DNA of 42,653 nucleotides from Candidatus Methylopumilus sp. GTDB taxonomy: Bacteria; Pseudomonadota; Gammaproteobacteria; Burkholderiales; Methylophilaceae. The notes beneath the pieces were generated by a model that was given only the letters and a program-made list of their open reading frames with translations, had not been told where the DNA came from and did no database searches. The position numbers were made by a program, and so were the translations under genes. Positions 28,724-36,777 of this stretch are shown in pieces (position 1 is the stretch's first letter; the number at the start of each line of letters is the position of its first letter). The stretch spans positions 1 through 42,653 of the forward strand of contig JAPLQN010000070.1 of the NCBI GenBank assembly GCA_026399645.1, given 5' to 3'.

Positions 28724-31700
28724 TTATTTTTTAAACTCTTCAGCAATTTTGATATAAGTGCCAATACGATCTTTCTGATGTTTACTTAACCATACAAAAA
28801 ATAGCGGAATAAAAATAGTTGCAATAAAGGTTGCTAATATCATGCCACCAAAAACACCAGTCCCCATAGATTGACGTGCCGCAGCACCGGCGCCTGTTGC
28901 AAAAACAAGAGGCACAATACCAAAAACGAAAGCCATTGACGTCATCACAATAGGTCTAAATCGGAGACGCGCAGCTTCAACCGCAGCCTCCATGAGGGGC
29001 ATACCTTCTTCCATTTTTTGACTGGCAAATTCCACAATTAAAATTGCATTTTTAGCAGCGAGGCCAATCAAGGTGATTAAGCCAATCTGAAAATAAATAT
29101 CATTTGGCATACCGCGCACTAGAATAGCAATGAGCGCGCCAGTCATTGCAAATGGCACAGCCATAATTACTGCGAGAGGAAGTGCCCATGTTTCAAACTG
29201 TGCGGCTAAAATCAGAAATACCATAATAATGGCAAAACCAAATGCGAAGAGCGCCGCAGAACCCGTGCGCTTTTCTTGATAGGCTTGTCCTGTCCAAGCC
29301 ATTTGATAACCCTCAGGTAAACTTTCTTTCGCAATTTTTTCAACAAGCTTAATGGTGTCGCCCGAACTAACACCAGGGGCTCCTCCTGCTAAGACTTTTG
29401 CCGAGAGAAGTCCGTTAAAACGTTCGAGTTGTTCAGCACCTACAATACTATTGACTGTGCTAATCGCTGAGAGGGGAATCATAGCGCCTGTATTTGATCG
29501 CACATACACTTTACCGAGATCATCTGGACTCATTCGATAAGGCGCTTCCGCTTGAAGCTGAACACGATAAGTTCTACCTGATTTATTAAAGTCATTAACA
29601 TACAGTGAGCCCATAGTGCTTTGCAGAGTGTCATAAATACTCGAAATAGGGATGCCTAAGCTCATCGCTTTAGCTTCATCTACTTCAATAAAAAGTTGCG
29701 GTACAGTAGGCCTAAAAAAGGAATTAATGCCTATAAGACGTGGTTCTTTTTTAAGTGCTTCAATGAACAAATTCACTGCAGCAAATAAACGTAATGGGTC
29801 AGTGTCGCTTCTACTTTGGACATAAGTTTCCATACTACCTGAGCTGCCTAATCCACGAATTGAAGGAGGGTTAAATGCAATAGCAAGGCCATCGGGTTGC
29901 ATCATACCAATACCAAAAAGTTTTTTTACAATATCACCTGCGGAGCTTTTTCGTTCCGCCCAATCTTTTAATCTTACAAACATCGTAGCTGCATTTGATT
30001 TGTTGCCGCCTCCAATCAAGTCGTAACCATTTACAGCAAACTGAAAAGTAGTTGCAGGATCCTTGGCAATTGCAGAACGAACAGCTTCCGTTGTTTTAGA
30101 AGTGCGACTAATTGTAGCGCCATCCGGCAACATCACAGCTGTAATAACGTATCCTTGATCTTCGGAAGGTATAAAGCTTGTAGGCGTATATTTAAAAAGG
30201 AATATAGAGGCAATCACAATTCCAACAAAGACAATGCCCCCAATAAAGCGGTGGTGCAATGTGCTATTAACGACCTTAATATAAAAATTGGTTAAGCGAG
30301 TAAATCCTCCATTAAAGCGATCAAAAAATTTTGAACTAATAGAGTTCGGATTTAAGATAATGGCACAGAGTGCCGGCGTCAGCGTGAGGGCCACAACACC
30401 AGATATCACAACAGCAATAGCAACTGTCACAGCAAATTGGCGATAGAGTTCTCCTGCGATACCACCCATAAATGCCACAGGCACAAATACAGCGCATAAC
30501 ACTAATACAATGGCAATGACTGCAGCAGAGACTTGTTCCATGGATTTAATAGCAGCTTTAATCGGAGACAGTTTTTCTTCTGCCATTAAGCGTTCAATAT
30601 TTTCTAAAACGACAATGGCATCATCGACCACAATACCTATAGACAAGACCATCGCGAAGAGTGTCAGTGTATTGATTGAGAAACCAAAAAGATATAGCCC
30701 TGCAAAAGTACCTATTAAAGATATAGGTACAGCGATAATAGGAATTAAAGTTGCACGCCAGTTTTGTAAAAATAGAAACACGACAATCACTACAAGAAGC
30801 ATTGCTTCACCAAGCGTTTTAAAGACTTCTTTCATGGAAGCTTTTACAAAATTACTTGTGTCATAAGGAATTTCGAAATCCATTCCTTTAGGAAAGCGTC
30901 CTTTAAGTTCAGCCATTTTTTCTTTAATGCCCTTTGCTGTATCAAGAGCATTAGCGCCTGTTTGAAGGAAAATAGGAATACCTACGCCTGGTTTACCATT
31001 TAATGTTGTATTGATGTCGTAGGTTTGTGCACCCAATTCGACCCTTGCAATATCTTTAAGATAAAGAATACCGTTTGGCCCACCAGCTCTAACGATAATA
31101 TTTCCAAATTCATTAGGATCAAGCAAGCGGCCTTTTGCATTGACTGTATATACTAGTTGTTGCTCATTTACAGAAGGTTCCTGACCAATTTTACCTGCCG
31201 CATATTGTGCATTTTGGCTTTGAATTGCAGCTGCAATATCAGAGGTGGTAATACCAAGTTGTGCCATTCGATCTGGTTTTAGCCAGATCCGCATAGAGTA
31301 ATCGCGGGCACCAAAAATATTAGCATCACCAACACCTTTGACGCGTTTGATTTCATCTAATACATTTAGCGTTGCATAGTTACTTAAATAAAGCGGATCA
31401 AATTGTTTGTCTTTTGATGTGAGCATCACCACCAAAAGAATGTCATTTGATTTTTTTTGCACAATCACACCTGTGCGCCTTACCATTTCTGGTAATCGAG
31501 GCGAGGCGATGTTGACACGATTACTTACATTAAATGTAGCCTGATCAATGTTGGTGCCAATTTCAAAAGTAGCAGTAATGTTAAGTGTGCCGCTAGAGTC
31601 CGTGCTTGAATTAAAATAAAGAAGACCTTCAACGCCACTTAGCTGCTCTTCAATGGGGCCTGCAACTGTTTTCGAGAGTGTTTCGGCACTTGCACCTGGG

Positions 31701-31840
31701 TAAGTGATAATGACTGTAGGTGGCGCAATTTGCGGATATTGTGCAATGGATAATTTAAGTGCAGCAGCAATACCAGCTAGGACAATAATGATTGAGATTA
31801 CCGCAGCAAAAATGGGCCGCGTAATAAAAAATTTACTCAT
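28724..31840 (-). CDS. RND multidrug efflux pump, HAE1 (AcrB/MexB) family
   Basis: The 1038-residue inner-membrane pump starts MSKFFITRPIFAAVISI and has twelve membrane segments around two large periplasmic loops. The proton-relay residues of the family are present: the aspartate pair in GIVVDDAIVVLENIERLM (about 401-418) and the lysine in GLAAKNAILIVEFA in the second half. HAE1 pumps export hydrophobic compounds, dyes, detergents and antibiotics using the proton gradient. Its ATG overlaps the adaptor stop by one base (TAATG), so the two are coupled. Confidence 0.97.
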   Translation of the reverse strand: MSKFFITRPIFAAVISIIIVLAGIAAALKLSIAQYPQIAPPTVIITYPGASAETLSKTVAGPIEEQLSGVEGLLYFNSSTDSSGTLNITATFEIGTNIDQATFNVSNRVNIASPRLPEMVRRTGVIVQKKSNDILLVVMLTSKDKQFDPLYLSNYATLNVLDEIKRVKGVGDANIFGARDYSMRIWLKPDRMAQLGITTSDIAAAIQSQNAQYAAGKIGQEPSVNEQQLVYTVNAKGRLLDPNEFGNIIVRAGGPNGILYLKDIARVELGAQTYDINTTLNGKPGVGIPIFLQTGANALDTAKGIKEKMAELKGRFPKGMDFEIPYDTSNFVKASMKEVFKTLGEAMLLVVIVVFLFLQNWRATLIPIIAVPISLIGTFAGLYLFGFSINTLTLFAMVLSIGIVVDDAIVVLENIERLMAEEKLSPIKAAIKSMEQVSAAVIAIVLVLCAVFVPVAFMGGIAGELYRQFAVTVAIAVVISGVVALTLTPALCAIILNPNSISSKFFDRFNGGFTRLTNFYIKVVNSTLHHRFIGGIVFVGIVIASIFLFKYTPTSFIPSEDQGYVITAVMLPDGATISRTSKTTEAVRSAIAKDPATTFQFAVNGYDLIGGGNKSNAATMFVRLKDWAERKSSAGDIVKKLFGIGMMQPDGLAIAFNPPSIRGLGSSGSMETYVQSRSDTDPLRLFAAVNLFIEALKKEPRLIGINSFFRPTVPQLFIEVDEAKAMSLGIPISSIYDTLQSTMGSLYVNDFNKSGRTYRVQLQAEAPYRMSPDDLGKVYVRSNTGAMIPLSAISTVNSIVGAEQLERFNGLLSAKVLAGGAPGVSSGDTIKLVEKIAKESLPEGYQMAWTGQAYQEKRTGSAALFAFGFAIIMVFLILAAQFETWALPLAVIMAVPFAMTGALIAILVRGMPNDIYFQIGLITLIGLAAKNAILIVEFASQKMEEGMPLMEAAVEAARLRFRPIVMTSMAFVFGIVPLVFATGAGAAARQSMGTGVFGGMILATFIATIFIPLFFVWLSKHQKDRIGTYIKIAEEFKK

Positions 31841-32964
31841 TATTTTTTGAAGCTAGGCATGTTAGTCACAGGCATGCCAGGACGTACTTTGATAAGATTG
31901 TCGATAATGACTTTATCGCCCGCTTGAAGACCGCTTAGAATAACCCAATCTTTACCTTTCCATTGGCCAGTCACAACAGGACGGGGTGTCGCTTGACTTT
32001 TTTCATTGACCACAAATACAAATTTACCTTGATCAGAATTAAGAACCGCTAACTGAGGCAATAAAAATACACCATCTTTTTTACCTGTATTCACACGAAC
32101 ACGCACAAATTGGCCAGGTAAAATTTGACGCTCGTTATTTTCAAATGTTGCCCGGAGTTCTTGAGTACCAAGTGATGGATTGATTTCGCTTGCGGCAAAG
32201 TTTATTTTGCCTTTTTTCGGATATTCATTTCCATCAGAAAGGATCATTGAAACTTCTTGAATGTTTTTTTCATTTAATGCACCACCCAATTGTTTAAGTT
32301 CATTATCCGAAAAACTAAAACGCACCCAAATTGGATTTACTTGAGCTAATGTCGTAAGTAGACTTGTATTAGCAGAAATAAGCGCACCTTCAGAAAATTG
32401 AAAGCGACCAGAAATACCATCGACAGGCGCGGTAACATTGGTATAAGAAAGATTGAGTTCTGCCTGTCTTAAGTTTGCTCGGCTCTGGGCGAGAGCCGCA
32501 ACACTAATCGATTCATCTGATGTTGCATTATCAAATTCACGCTGACTAATTGACTGGGATTCGATCAAAGTTTCTAAACGTTTTTTTTCTCGCTTAGCTT
32601 GTTCGGCTCGAGCAAGACTCTGATTGTATTGAGCACGCGCTTGATTTAAGGCTATTTTGTATGGCTCGGGATCAATCTCAAATAAGGTTTGACCAGCTTT
32701 AACTGGGGAACCTTCATTGTATTTTCGTTTTAATAAAATACCGCCAACACGAGGCCTAATTTCGACTTCTTTAGCGCCTTCTGTTTGGCCTACTGCTTCA
32801 GCTGTAATAGGGATACTCGAAGGTGACACTTCAAGCATGGTTACGGGCATTACAAAATTAGGTGGCATGCCACTTTGCTCAGGGGGTTTATGGCAGCCAG
32901 CCAAGAAAAGCATTATAAAAGGTAGGAGCAAAATAGATCTTAATGGCGATAAATAGCTTAACAA
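31840..32964 (-). CDS. RND efflux periplasmic adaptor (AcrA/MexA family lipoprotein)
   Basis: This membrane-fusion protein links pump and channel. It has a lipobox LAGC followed by HKPPEQ, a split lipoyl-like domain (EIRPRVGGILLKRKYNEGSPVKAGQTLFEIDP and the matching VTAPVDGISGRFQFSEGALI), a helical hairpin between them (about 105-165) and C-terminal beta-barrel domains. I chose the TTG at 32964, because a GGAG motif ends 6 bases before it; a TTG at 32976 would overlap that motif. It is the first gene of the operon. No local regulator gene is adjacent. Confidence 0.94.
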   Translation of the reverse strand: MLSYLSPLRSILLLPFIMLFLAGCHKPPEQSGMPPNFVMPVTMLEVSPSSIPITAEAVGQTEGAKEVEIRPRVGGILLKRKYNEGSPVKAGQTLFEIDPEPYKIALNQARAQYNQSLARAEQAKREKKRLETLIESQSISQREFDNATSDESISVAALAQSRANLRQAELNLSYTNVTAPVDGISGRFQFSEGALISANTSLLTTLAQVNPIWVRFSFSDNELKQLGGALNEKNIQEVSMILSDGNEYPKKGKINFAASEINPSLGTQELRATFENNERQILPGQFVRVRVNTGKKDGVFLLPQLAVLNSDQGKFVFVVNEKSQATPRPVVTGQWKGKDWVILSGLQAGDKVIIDNLIKVRPGMPVTNMPSFKK

Positions 32965-33084
32965 CTGAAACTCCAACCTAAAAAATATGGATGTAGGAAA
33001 TGTCCTAAAGTATGGCTATATTTTACTCTGAAACTATGGATGCAAGGGGTTAAGCCTCAGTTTTTTAAAGCTTAGATATTAAAT

Positions 33085-33300
33085 CTAGCTCTTAAATTTT
33101 GTAGATAAATAAATAAGGTAAGTGCCAATGATGATATCAAGAAAAATCCATACCATTATTGGAAAGTAAAATGGGACGAAAGGATTGTCTATAATTAAGA
33201 CGCCAATTAAAAAAGCAATATGAGGTGTATTAAGCTTTACCCATTTGTTAAGCAAAATAAATCGATTGTTAATTAAAAAGAGTAAATCATGAGCAGGCAA
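33085..33300 (-). CDS. possible small two-helix membrane protein
   Basis: An open frame of 71 codons, with two hydrophobic segments (about 28-45 and 47-66) and a basic end (STKFKS). I do not recognise a family. It overlaps the first 12 bases of the divergent solute-binding gene and has no visible Shine-Dalgarno, which weakens it. The hydrophobic pattern and the otherwise empty region argue mildly for a real gene, perhaps with a later start. Confidence 0.35.
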   Translation of the reverse strand: MPAHDLLFLINNRFILLNKWVKLNTPHIAFLIGVLIIDNPFVPFYFPIMVWIFLDIIIGTYLIYLSTKFKS

Positions 33301-34077
33301 TTTAAATTATTAATATTTTTTTTCTTTGCATTATTTATATCCATGATAATAGTAGGGTGCAGCGATAAAGAAAAAGTTGTTATTACTAATATTAAGCAAT
33401 TAAATGATAAAGAGTTTGGAATCCCCACAGGGACAGTCGCTGATAAGCTTGTATTATCAGTATTTCCAAATGCAAAATTTCAATATTACAATTCGGTTCT
33501 TGATGCGGCCATAGCTGTTAAGCATGGAAAAGTTGATGCTGCAGCCTATGATGAACCAATATTAAGGAATATAGCAGCAAAAAATCCTGGTTTAACTGTA
33601 CTTCCCGAAATGATCACCAAGGATGATTATGGATTTGCAGTTCGGCTAGAGGATAGTGATTTAAAAAATACGATCGATGATGTTGTTAAAGGCTTAAAAA
33701 CAAGAGGTGATTATGAGCTGATGCTTAAGCGTTGGTTGCCAAAAGAAGGGCAGCCCAAATCAATGCCCCTAATAGAAACAGGCAATAATGGTTCATTGAG
33801 GTTTGGCACTTCATCAGTGACCGAACCTTTTTCATTTGTTGATGAATCTCAGAAAGTGGTAGGCATGGATATAGAAATTGCATCACTGGTAGCTAAAAAA
33901 CTTAATAAAAAATTAGAAATAGTTAATATGGAATTTGGCTCATTGATTCCAGCATTAGCTTCAAGGAAAGTAGATATGATTGGCGCATGCATAACTATTA
34001 CTGAAGAACGATCAAAAAAAGTATTATTTTCCAGTCCATATTACACAGGTGGAATTGCTGCAATTGTAAATAAATAA
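33289..34077 (+). CDS. solute-binding lipoprotein (SBP_bac_3 type) with permuted half-domains
   Basis: The 262-residue protein has a signal peptide with lipobox IVGC (C24). Residues about 34-150 look like the second part of an amino-acid binding protein: a GIPTGTVADKL ligand loop (44-54), DAAAYDEP (83-90), and a lobe ending in a KRWLP motif (147-151). Residues about 169-262 look like the first part: LRFGTSSVTEPFSFVDE, VGMDIEIASLVAKKLNKKLEIV, ITITEERSKKV with the ligand arginine R241, and SPYYTGGIAAIVNK. So the two parts are in swapped order, with all usual ligand-contact motifs retained. No permease or ATPase gene is adjacent. Confidence 0.85.
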   Translation: MSRQFKLLIFFFFALFISMIIVGCSDKEKVVITNIKQLNDKEFGIPTGTVADKLVLSVFPNAKFQYYNSVLDAAIAVKHGKVDAAAYDEPILRNIAAKNPGLTVLPEMITKDDYGFAVRLEDSDLKNTIDDVVKGLKTRGDYELMLKRWLPKEGQPKSMPLIETGNNGSLRFGTSSVTEPFSFVDESQKVVGMDIEIASLVAKKLNKKLEIVNMEFGSLIPALASRKVDMIGACITITEERSKKVLFSSPYYTGGIAAIVNK

Positions 34078-34088
34078 TTATTTATTTA
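34067..34088. terminator. all-A/T palindrome over two convergent stop codons
   Basis: A perfect 22-base palindrome with 11-base arms, composed only of A and T, centred at 34077/34078. It covers the end of the solute-binding gene and the stop of the convergent VIT1-family gene. Its thermal stability is low, so termination activity is uncertain. Confidence 0.35.
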
Positions 34089-34790
34089 AGAAAATAGATG
34101 AGCTAAGCCAAAAGCAGCCGAAGAAGCTAAGGCACCAATCACAAGTGTTTGCATCGCTGAACGTCCTTGACTCACCCCTGTGAAGCGACCTTTAATCCAA
34201 CCAAAAAGTACGAGTGCAATACTTGTTGCTATGACCGACATTTTTAGAGCGGACATGATGTCAGATATAAAGAAATAAGGCATCAGTGGAATGAGTCCCC
34301 CTATAATATAAGCGATTGCAATAGTAGCTGCGCTGGTCACTGCTCTTTTCGGATCAGGCCTTTCTAAATTTAATTCAAATTTCATCATGAATTTTAGCCA
34401 GCGTTCACGATTAGAAGTGATGGACCTAACCACTGCTTTAAGCGCGCTCCCTTTGAGCCCATATTCTGAAAGTATTTCCTGAACTTCTAAAATTTCATGC
34501 TCACGTAAATGTTTAATTTCATAGGCTTCACGTTTTAATTCAGAATCATAATGTTCAATATCTGTTTTTCCAGCAAGATAGCCACCCAAGCCCATCGCAA
34601 TCGAACCCGCCGCAACTTCGGCTAAGCCTGCTGTAACAATAATCGCTGATGAATCAACAGCTGCGGATAAGCCTGCAGCAAGAGCAAATGGAACAGTCAG
34701 TCCATCCGCCATGCCAATGACAATATCGCGGACTACTGCAGTTGAGGTAAAGTGTGTTTCAGAGTGATGCGAATGATGGTCGTTTGACAT
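34086..34790 (-). CDS. VIT1/CCC1 family Fe2+/Mn2+ transporter
   Basis: The 234-residue membrane protein has the family start: a His-rich N-terminus (SNDHHSHHSETHF), then VVRDIVIGMADGLTVPFALAAGLSAAV (about 19-45) containing the conserved GxxDGL motif. It also has a central acidic/helical region (about 80-130, EILEVQEILSEYG) and three C-terminal membrane helices. Such proteins export or store iron or manganese. The His-rich N-terminus may bind metal (inference). The gene is single, convergent with the solute-binding gene and divergent from the small 82-residue protein. Confidence 0.9.
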   Translation of the reverse strand: MSNDHHSHHSETHFTSTAVVRDIVIGMADGLTVPFALAAGLSAAVDSSAIIVTAGLAEVAAGSIAMGLGGYLAGKTDIEHYDSELKREAYEIKHLREHEILEVQEILSEYGLKGSALKAVVRSITSNRERWLKFMMKFELNLERPDPKRAVTSAATIAIAYIIGGLIPLMPYFFISDIMSALKMSVIATSIALVLFGWIKGRFTGVSQGRSAMQTLVIGALASSAAFGLAHLFS

Positions 34791-34886
34791 GAATATCTCT
34801 TTAAATTTTATGTTAATTTAAGTAAAAAATACTATATATTAGATTTTTTGTAATTTAAACATTTTTAAATATCTAAGGGCTCAAAA

Positions 34887-35135
34887 ATGAAACAATGTAC
34901 TTACAATATATTAGCTTTATTAGTCTTTGCTTTGTCTTTTTCTTACGTTCCAACTGCAGCATATGAATATCACTGTGTCTATGACGGCGTGACAACTTTT
35001 AATGTGCCTATCTTTATATTCCAACAAGTTTTTTTAGCTACAATTCTTTTCATCGTTAGTCGTTATGGTTTTAGAGATGGCAAAATGGTTTGCTGGGCAG
35101 CATGTGGAACTAAAAAGAATAAAAAGAAAAAATAG
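34887..35135 (+). CDS. small membrane/secreted protein of unknown function
   Basis: The 82-residue protein has an N-terminal signal-like segment (about 1-25, ending TAA), a second hydrophobic stretch (about 41-58, VPIFIFQQVFLATILFIV), and a very basic end (TKKNKKKK). Three cysteines remain after the signal segment (HCVYDG, MVCWAACG). An AAGGG motif lies 8 bases before the ATG. I do not recognise a family. Its stop codon directly abuts the stop codon of the convergent arfA-like gene. Confidence 0.6.
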   Translation: MKQCTYNILALLVFALSFSYVPTAAYEYHCVYDGVTTFNVPIFIFQQVFLATILFIVSRYGFRDGKMVCWAACGTKKNKKKK

Positions 35136-35276
35136 TTAATCAAGTTTAGCTTTATGTTTTGACTGCCTTTTAAACTTTGTTTTATCTTTTTCCACTTTGG
35201 GTTTAAAAGGCAAGTCAGCACGGGAAAGAGCGTAATGTGTCTGAGAGCGCAACTTAAGTTTACGAATTTGTTTCAT
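35136..35276 (-). CDS. arfA: putative alternative ribosome-rescue factor ArfA
   Basis: A 46-residue basic protein on the minus strand, MKQIRKLKLRSQTHYALSRA at the start and ...FKPKVEKDKTKFKRQSKHKA near the end. The second half aligns by eye with the ArfA core (ALxxDPLFRxRVEKNKKGKGSYxRKGKH): VEK-D/N-K, an aromatic residue followed by R, then KH. ArfA rescues ribosomes stalled on mRNAs without a stop codon, by recruiting release factor 2. The gene starts 6 bases after the marC stop. A long hairpin lies inside the coding region, as in known arfA genes, which are kept low by truncated mRNA and tmRNA. Too short for certainty. Confidence 0.55.
   Translation of the reverse strand: MKQIRKLKLRSQTHYALSRADLPFKPKVEKDKTKFKRQSKHKAKLD
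35161..35216 (-). promoter_or_regulatory. long mRNA hairpin inside the arfA-like coding region
   Basis: In the sense of the gene, the arm 35216-35201 (GACTTGCCTTTTAAAC) pairs with 35175-35161 (GTTTAAAAGGCAGTC): 12 continuous pairs, one bulged U and 3 more pairs, around a 25-base loop. It spans codons 21-39 of 46. No U-run follows, so it does not look like an intrinsic terminator; an RNase III-type cleavage site, as in E. coli arfA, is the natural reading (inference). Confidence 0.55.
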
Positions 35277-35282
35277 AAAGCA

Positions 35283-35900
35283 TTACGCAATAATATCTAA
35301 TACGCCCCGCGTAATAAACTCAATCGCCATGGAACCTAGGAGTAAACCCATGACACGGGTAACTATTTTAGTACCTACTGCACCAATCACTCTAGAGATG
35401 CTTTCAGCAAAACTTAAAGTAAGCCAAATTGTTAGGGACACGAAAATACATGGCAGCACTAGAAAAGATAGATTTACAAAATTAGGGGCTTGGTGAGCAG
35501 CAATAATCATATTACTAATCGCGCCGGGTCCTGCTAAGAGAGGAATACTAAGTGGGACAAAGGCAATTAATTCTTTTTCTGACTTATTATTTTGTGTAGA
35601 TTCCATAACTTGATTTCGTCCTAACATCATGTATATGGCCATGATCAGAAGAAGTATACCGCCGCAAATCTGAAAACTTGGCATAGAAATGCCAAAGATA
35701 TTTAAGATTTTATCTCCGAGAAAAAGTGAAACTACAAGAATGATAAAGACAGTTAAAGCTGTCATCTTGGCTACATTTTTTTTATTAATCTTTTTATGTT
35801 GACTCGTTAAACTCAAGTAAATCGGTAAGCAGCCTGGGGGGTCAACAATTGCTATCATAGCGATTGTCGTTTTTATTATAAAAGTCCATTCAATCATCAT
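35283..35900 (-). CDS. MarC family (UPF0056) membrane protein
   Basis: The 205-residue protein has six hydrophobic segments and the family motifs: IVDPPGCLPIYLSLT near the N-terminus (about 18-32), IFGISMPSFQICGGILLL (about 68-85), and VPLSIPLLAGPGAISNMI (about 115-132) in the second half. MarC was once thought to affect multidrug resistance, but that link was withdrawn and its role remains unknown. It sits at the end of the leftward run after a radical SAM gene, and the arfA-like gene starts 6 bases after its stop. Confidence 0.92.
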   Translation of the reverse strand: MMIEWTFIIKTTIAMIAIVDPPGCLPIYLSLTSQHKKINKKNVAKMTALTVFIILVVSLFLGDKILNIFGISMPSFQICGGILLLIMAIYMMLGRNQVMESTQNNKSEKELIAFVPLSIPLLAGPGAISNMIIAAHQAPNFVNLSFLVLPCIFVSLTIWLTLSFAESISRVIGAVGTKIVTRVMGLLLGSMAIEFITRGVLDIIA

Positions 35901-35923
35901 AAATTTCCAAAGGTTAAAAAGTT

Positions 35924-36775
35924 TTAATAACTCACTGTTGATTCGATACCATTATTATGAAGCTGGTCTGCGATATTCTCTAATACATTAATATTTACTC
36001 TACCAAGACGATAAGCTTCTGGCTGCATGGATGGTCTTGCAATTCCATATAAATGAACACCTTTGATACTTTTCTTGGCGCTATCAATAAGTTTAATATA
36101 TGCGTCAATCTCCTTATTATTAGGTTCTTTATTGTCGATGGTAAAAATACATGTTTGAACAAATGTAGGACATATTTCACTACAACGTTTTAATCGATCA
36201 ATCGCTTGTTGTGGTTTTATATTAACTTGATTAATTACTTTAGTACTCTCTTCTAGCGCAGCATCGACCTTAAACCAGACTTCCCCGTTCATGTTTGCAA
36301 GCAATTGAATACCTTCAAGCACAGATTCTTTGTGCATTAAACTTCCATTAGTAATCAAACGAATTTTAATCTTATGAAGTAAGTTAAATTCTTCCAGTAT
36401 CTTTTTAACAATTAAAATAACTTGTGGGAATTCTTCCGCACTTGTAGGCTCTCCATTGCCTGAAAAAGCAATGTCTTTTAAATGACGATCCTCAATTGCT
36501 ACATTTTTCTCCATGTAATCGCCGTGAATAATTTCATAAAGAAAAAAACGTAGTTCATCTTCAAGCACATCGAGCTCAATAGGAGGGGGTGAGCCACGGG
36601 TAAGATTTGGAATTTCACAATAAATGCATTGCCAATTACAAGCATTATTTACATTTAAGTTAACACCAATCGATAAGCCGCCAGCACGCCTTGAAATAAC
36701 AGAATAAATATATTTAAGACCACTTAATTCCCGGCTGTGATCATGAATACTAAGGTACTGTTTAGATACACTCAT
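35924..36775 (-). CDS. radical SAM protein of unknown substrate
   Basis: The 283-residue protein has the radical SAM cluster motif CNWQCIYC (C46, C50, C53) after a GVNLNVNNA stretch, then a SAM-binding glutamate-containing loop FSGNGEPTSAEEFPQV (about 110-125) and further TIM-barrel strands such as IRLITNGSL. It resembles COG0731-type Fe-S oxidoreductases. No peptide substrate or partner enzyme is next to it, and the downstream fourth cysteine cluster of SPASM proteins is not seen. It lies 2 bases after the DUF442 gene. Confidence 0.85.
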   Translation of the reverse strand: MSVSKQYLSIHDHSRELSGLKYIYSVISRRAGGLSIGVNLNVNNACNWQCIYCEIPNLTRGSPPPIELDVLEDELRFFLYEIIHGDYMEKNVAIEDRHLKDIAFSGNGEPTSAEEFPQVILIVKKILEEFNLLHKIKIRLITNGSLMHKESVLEGIQLLANMNGEVWFKVDAALEESTKVINQVNIKPQQAIDRLKRCSEICPTFVQTCIFTIDNKEPNNKEIDAYIKLIDSAKKSIKGVHLYGIARPSMQPEAYRLGRVNINVLENIADQLHNNGIESTVSY

Positions 36776-36777
36776 GT

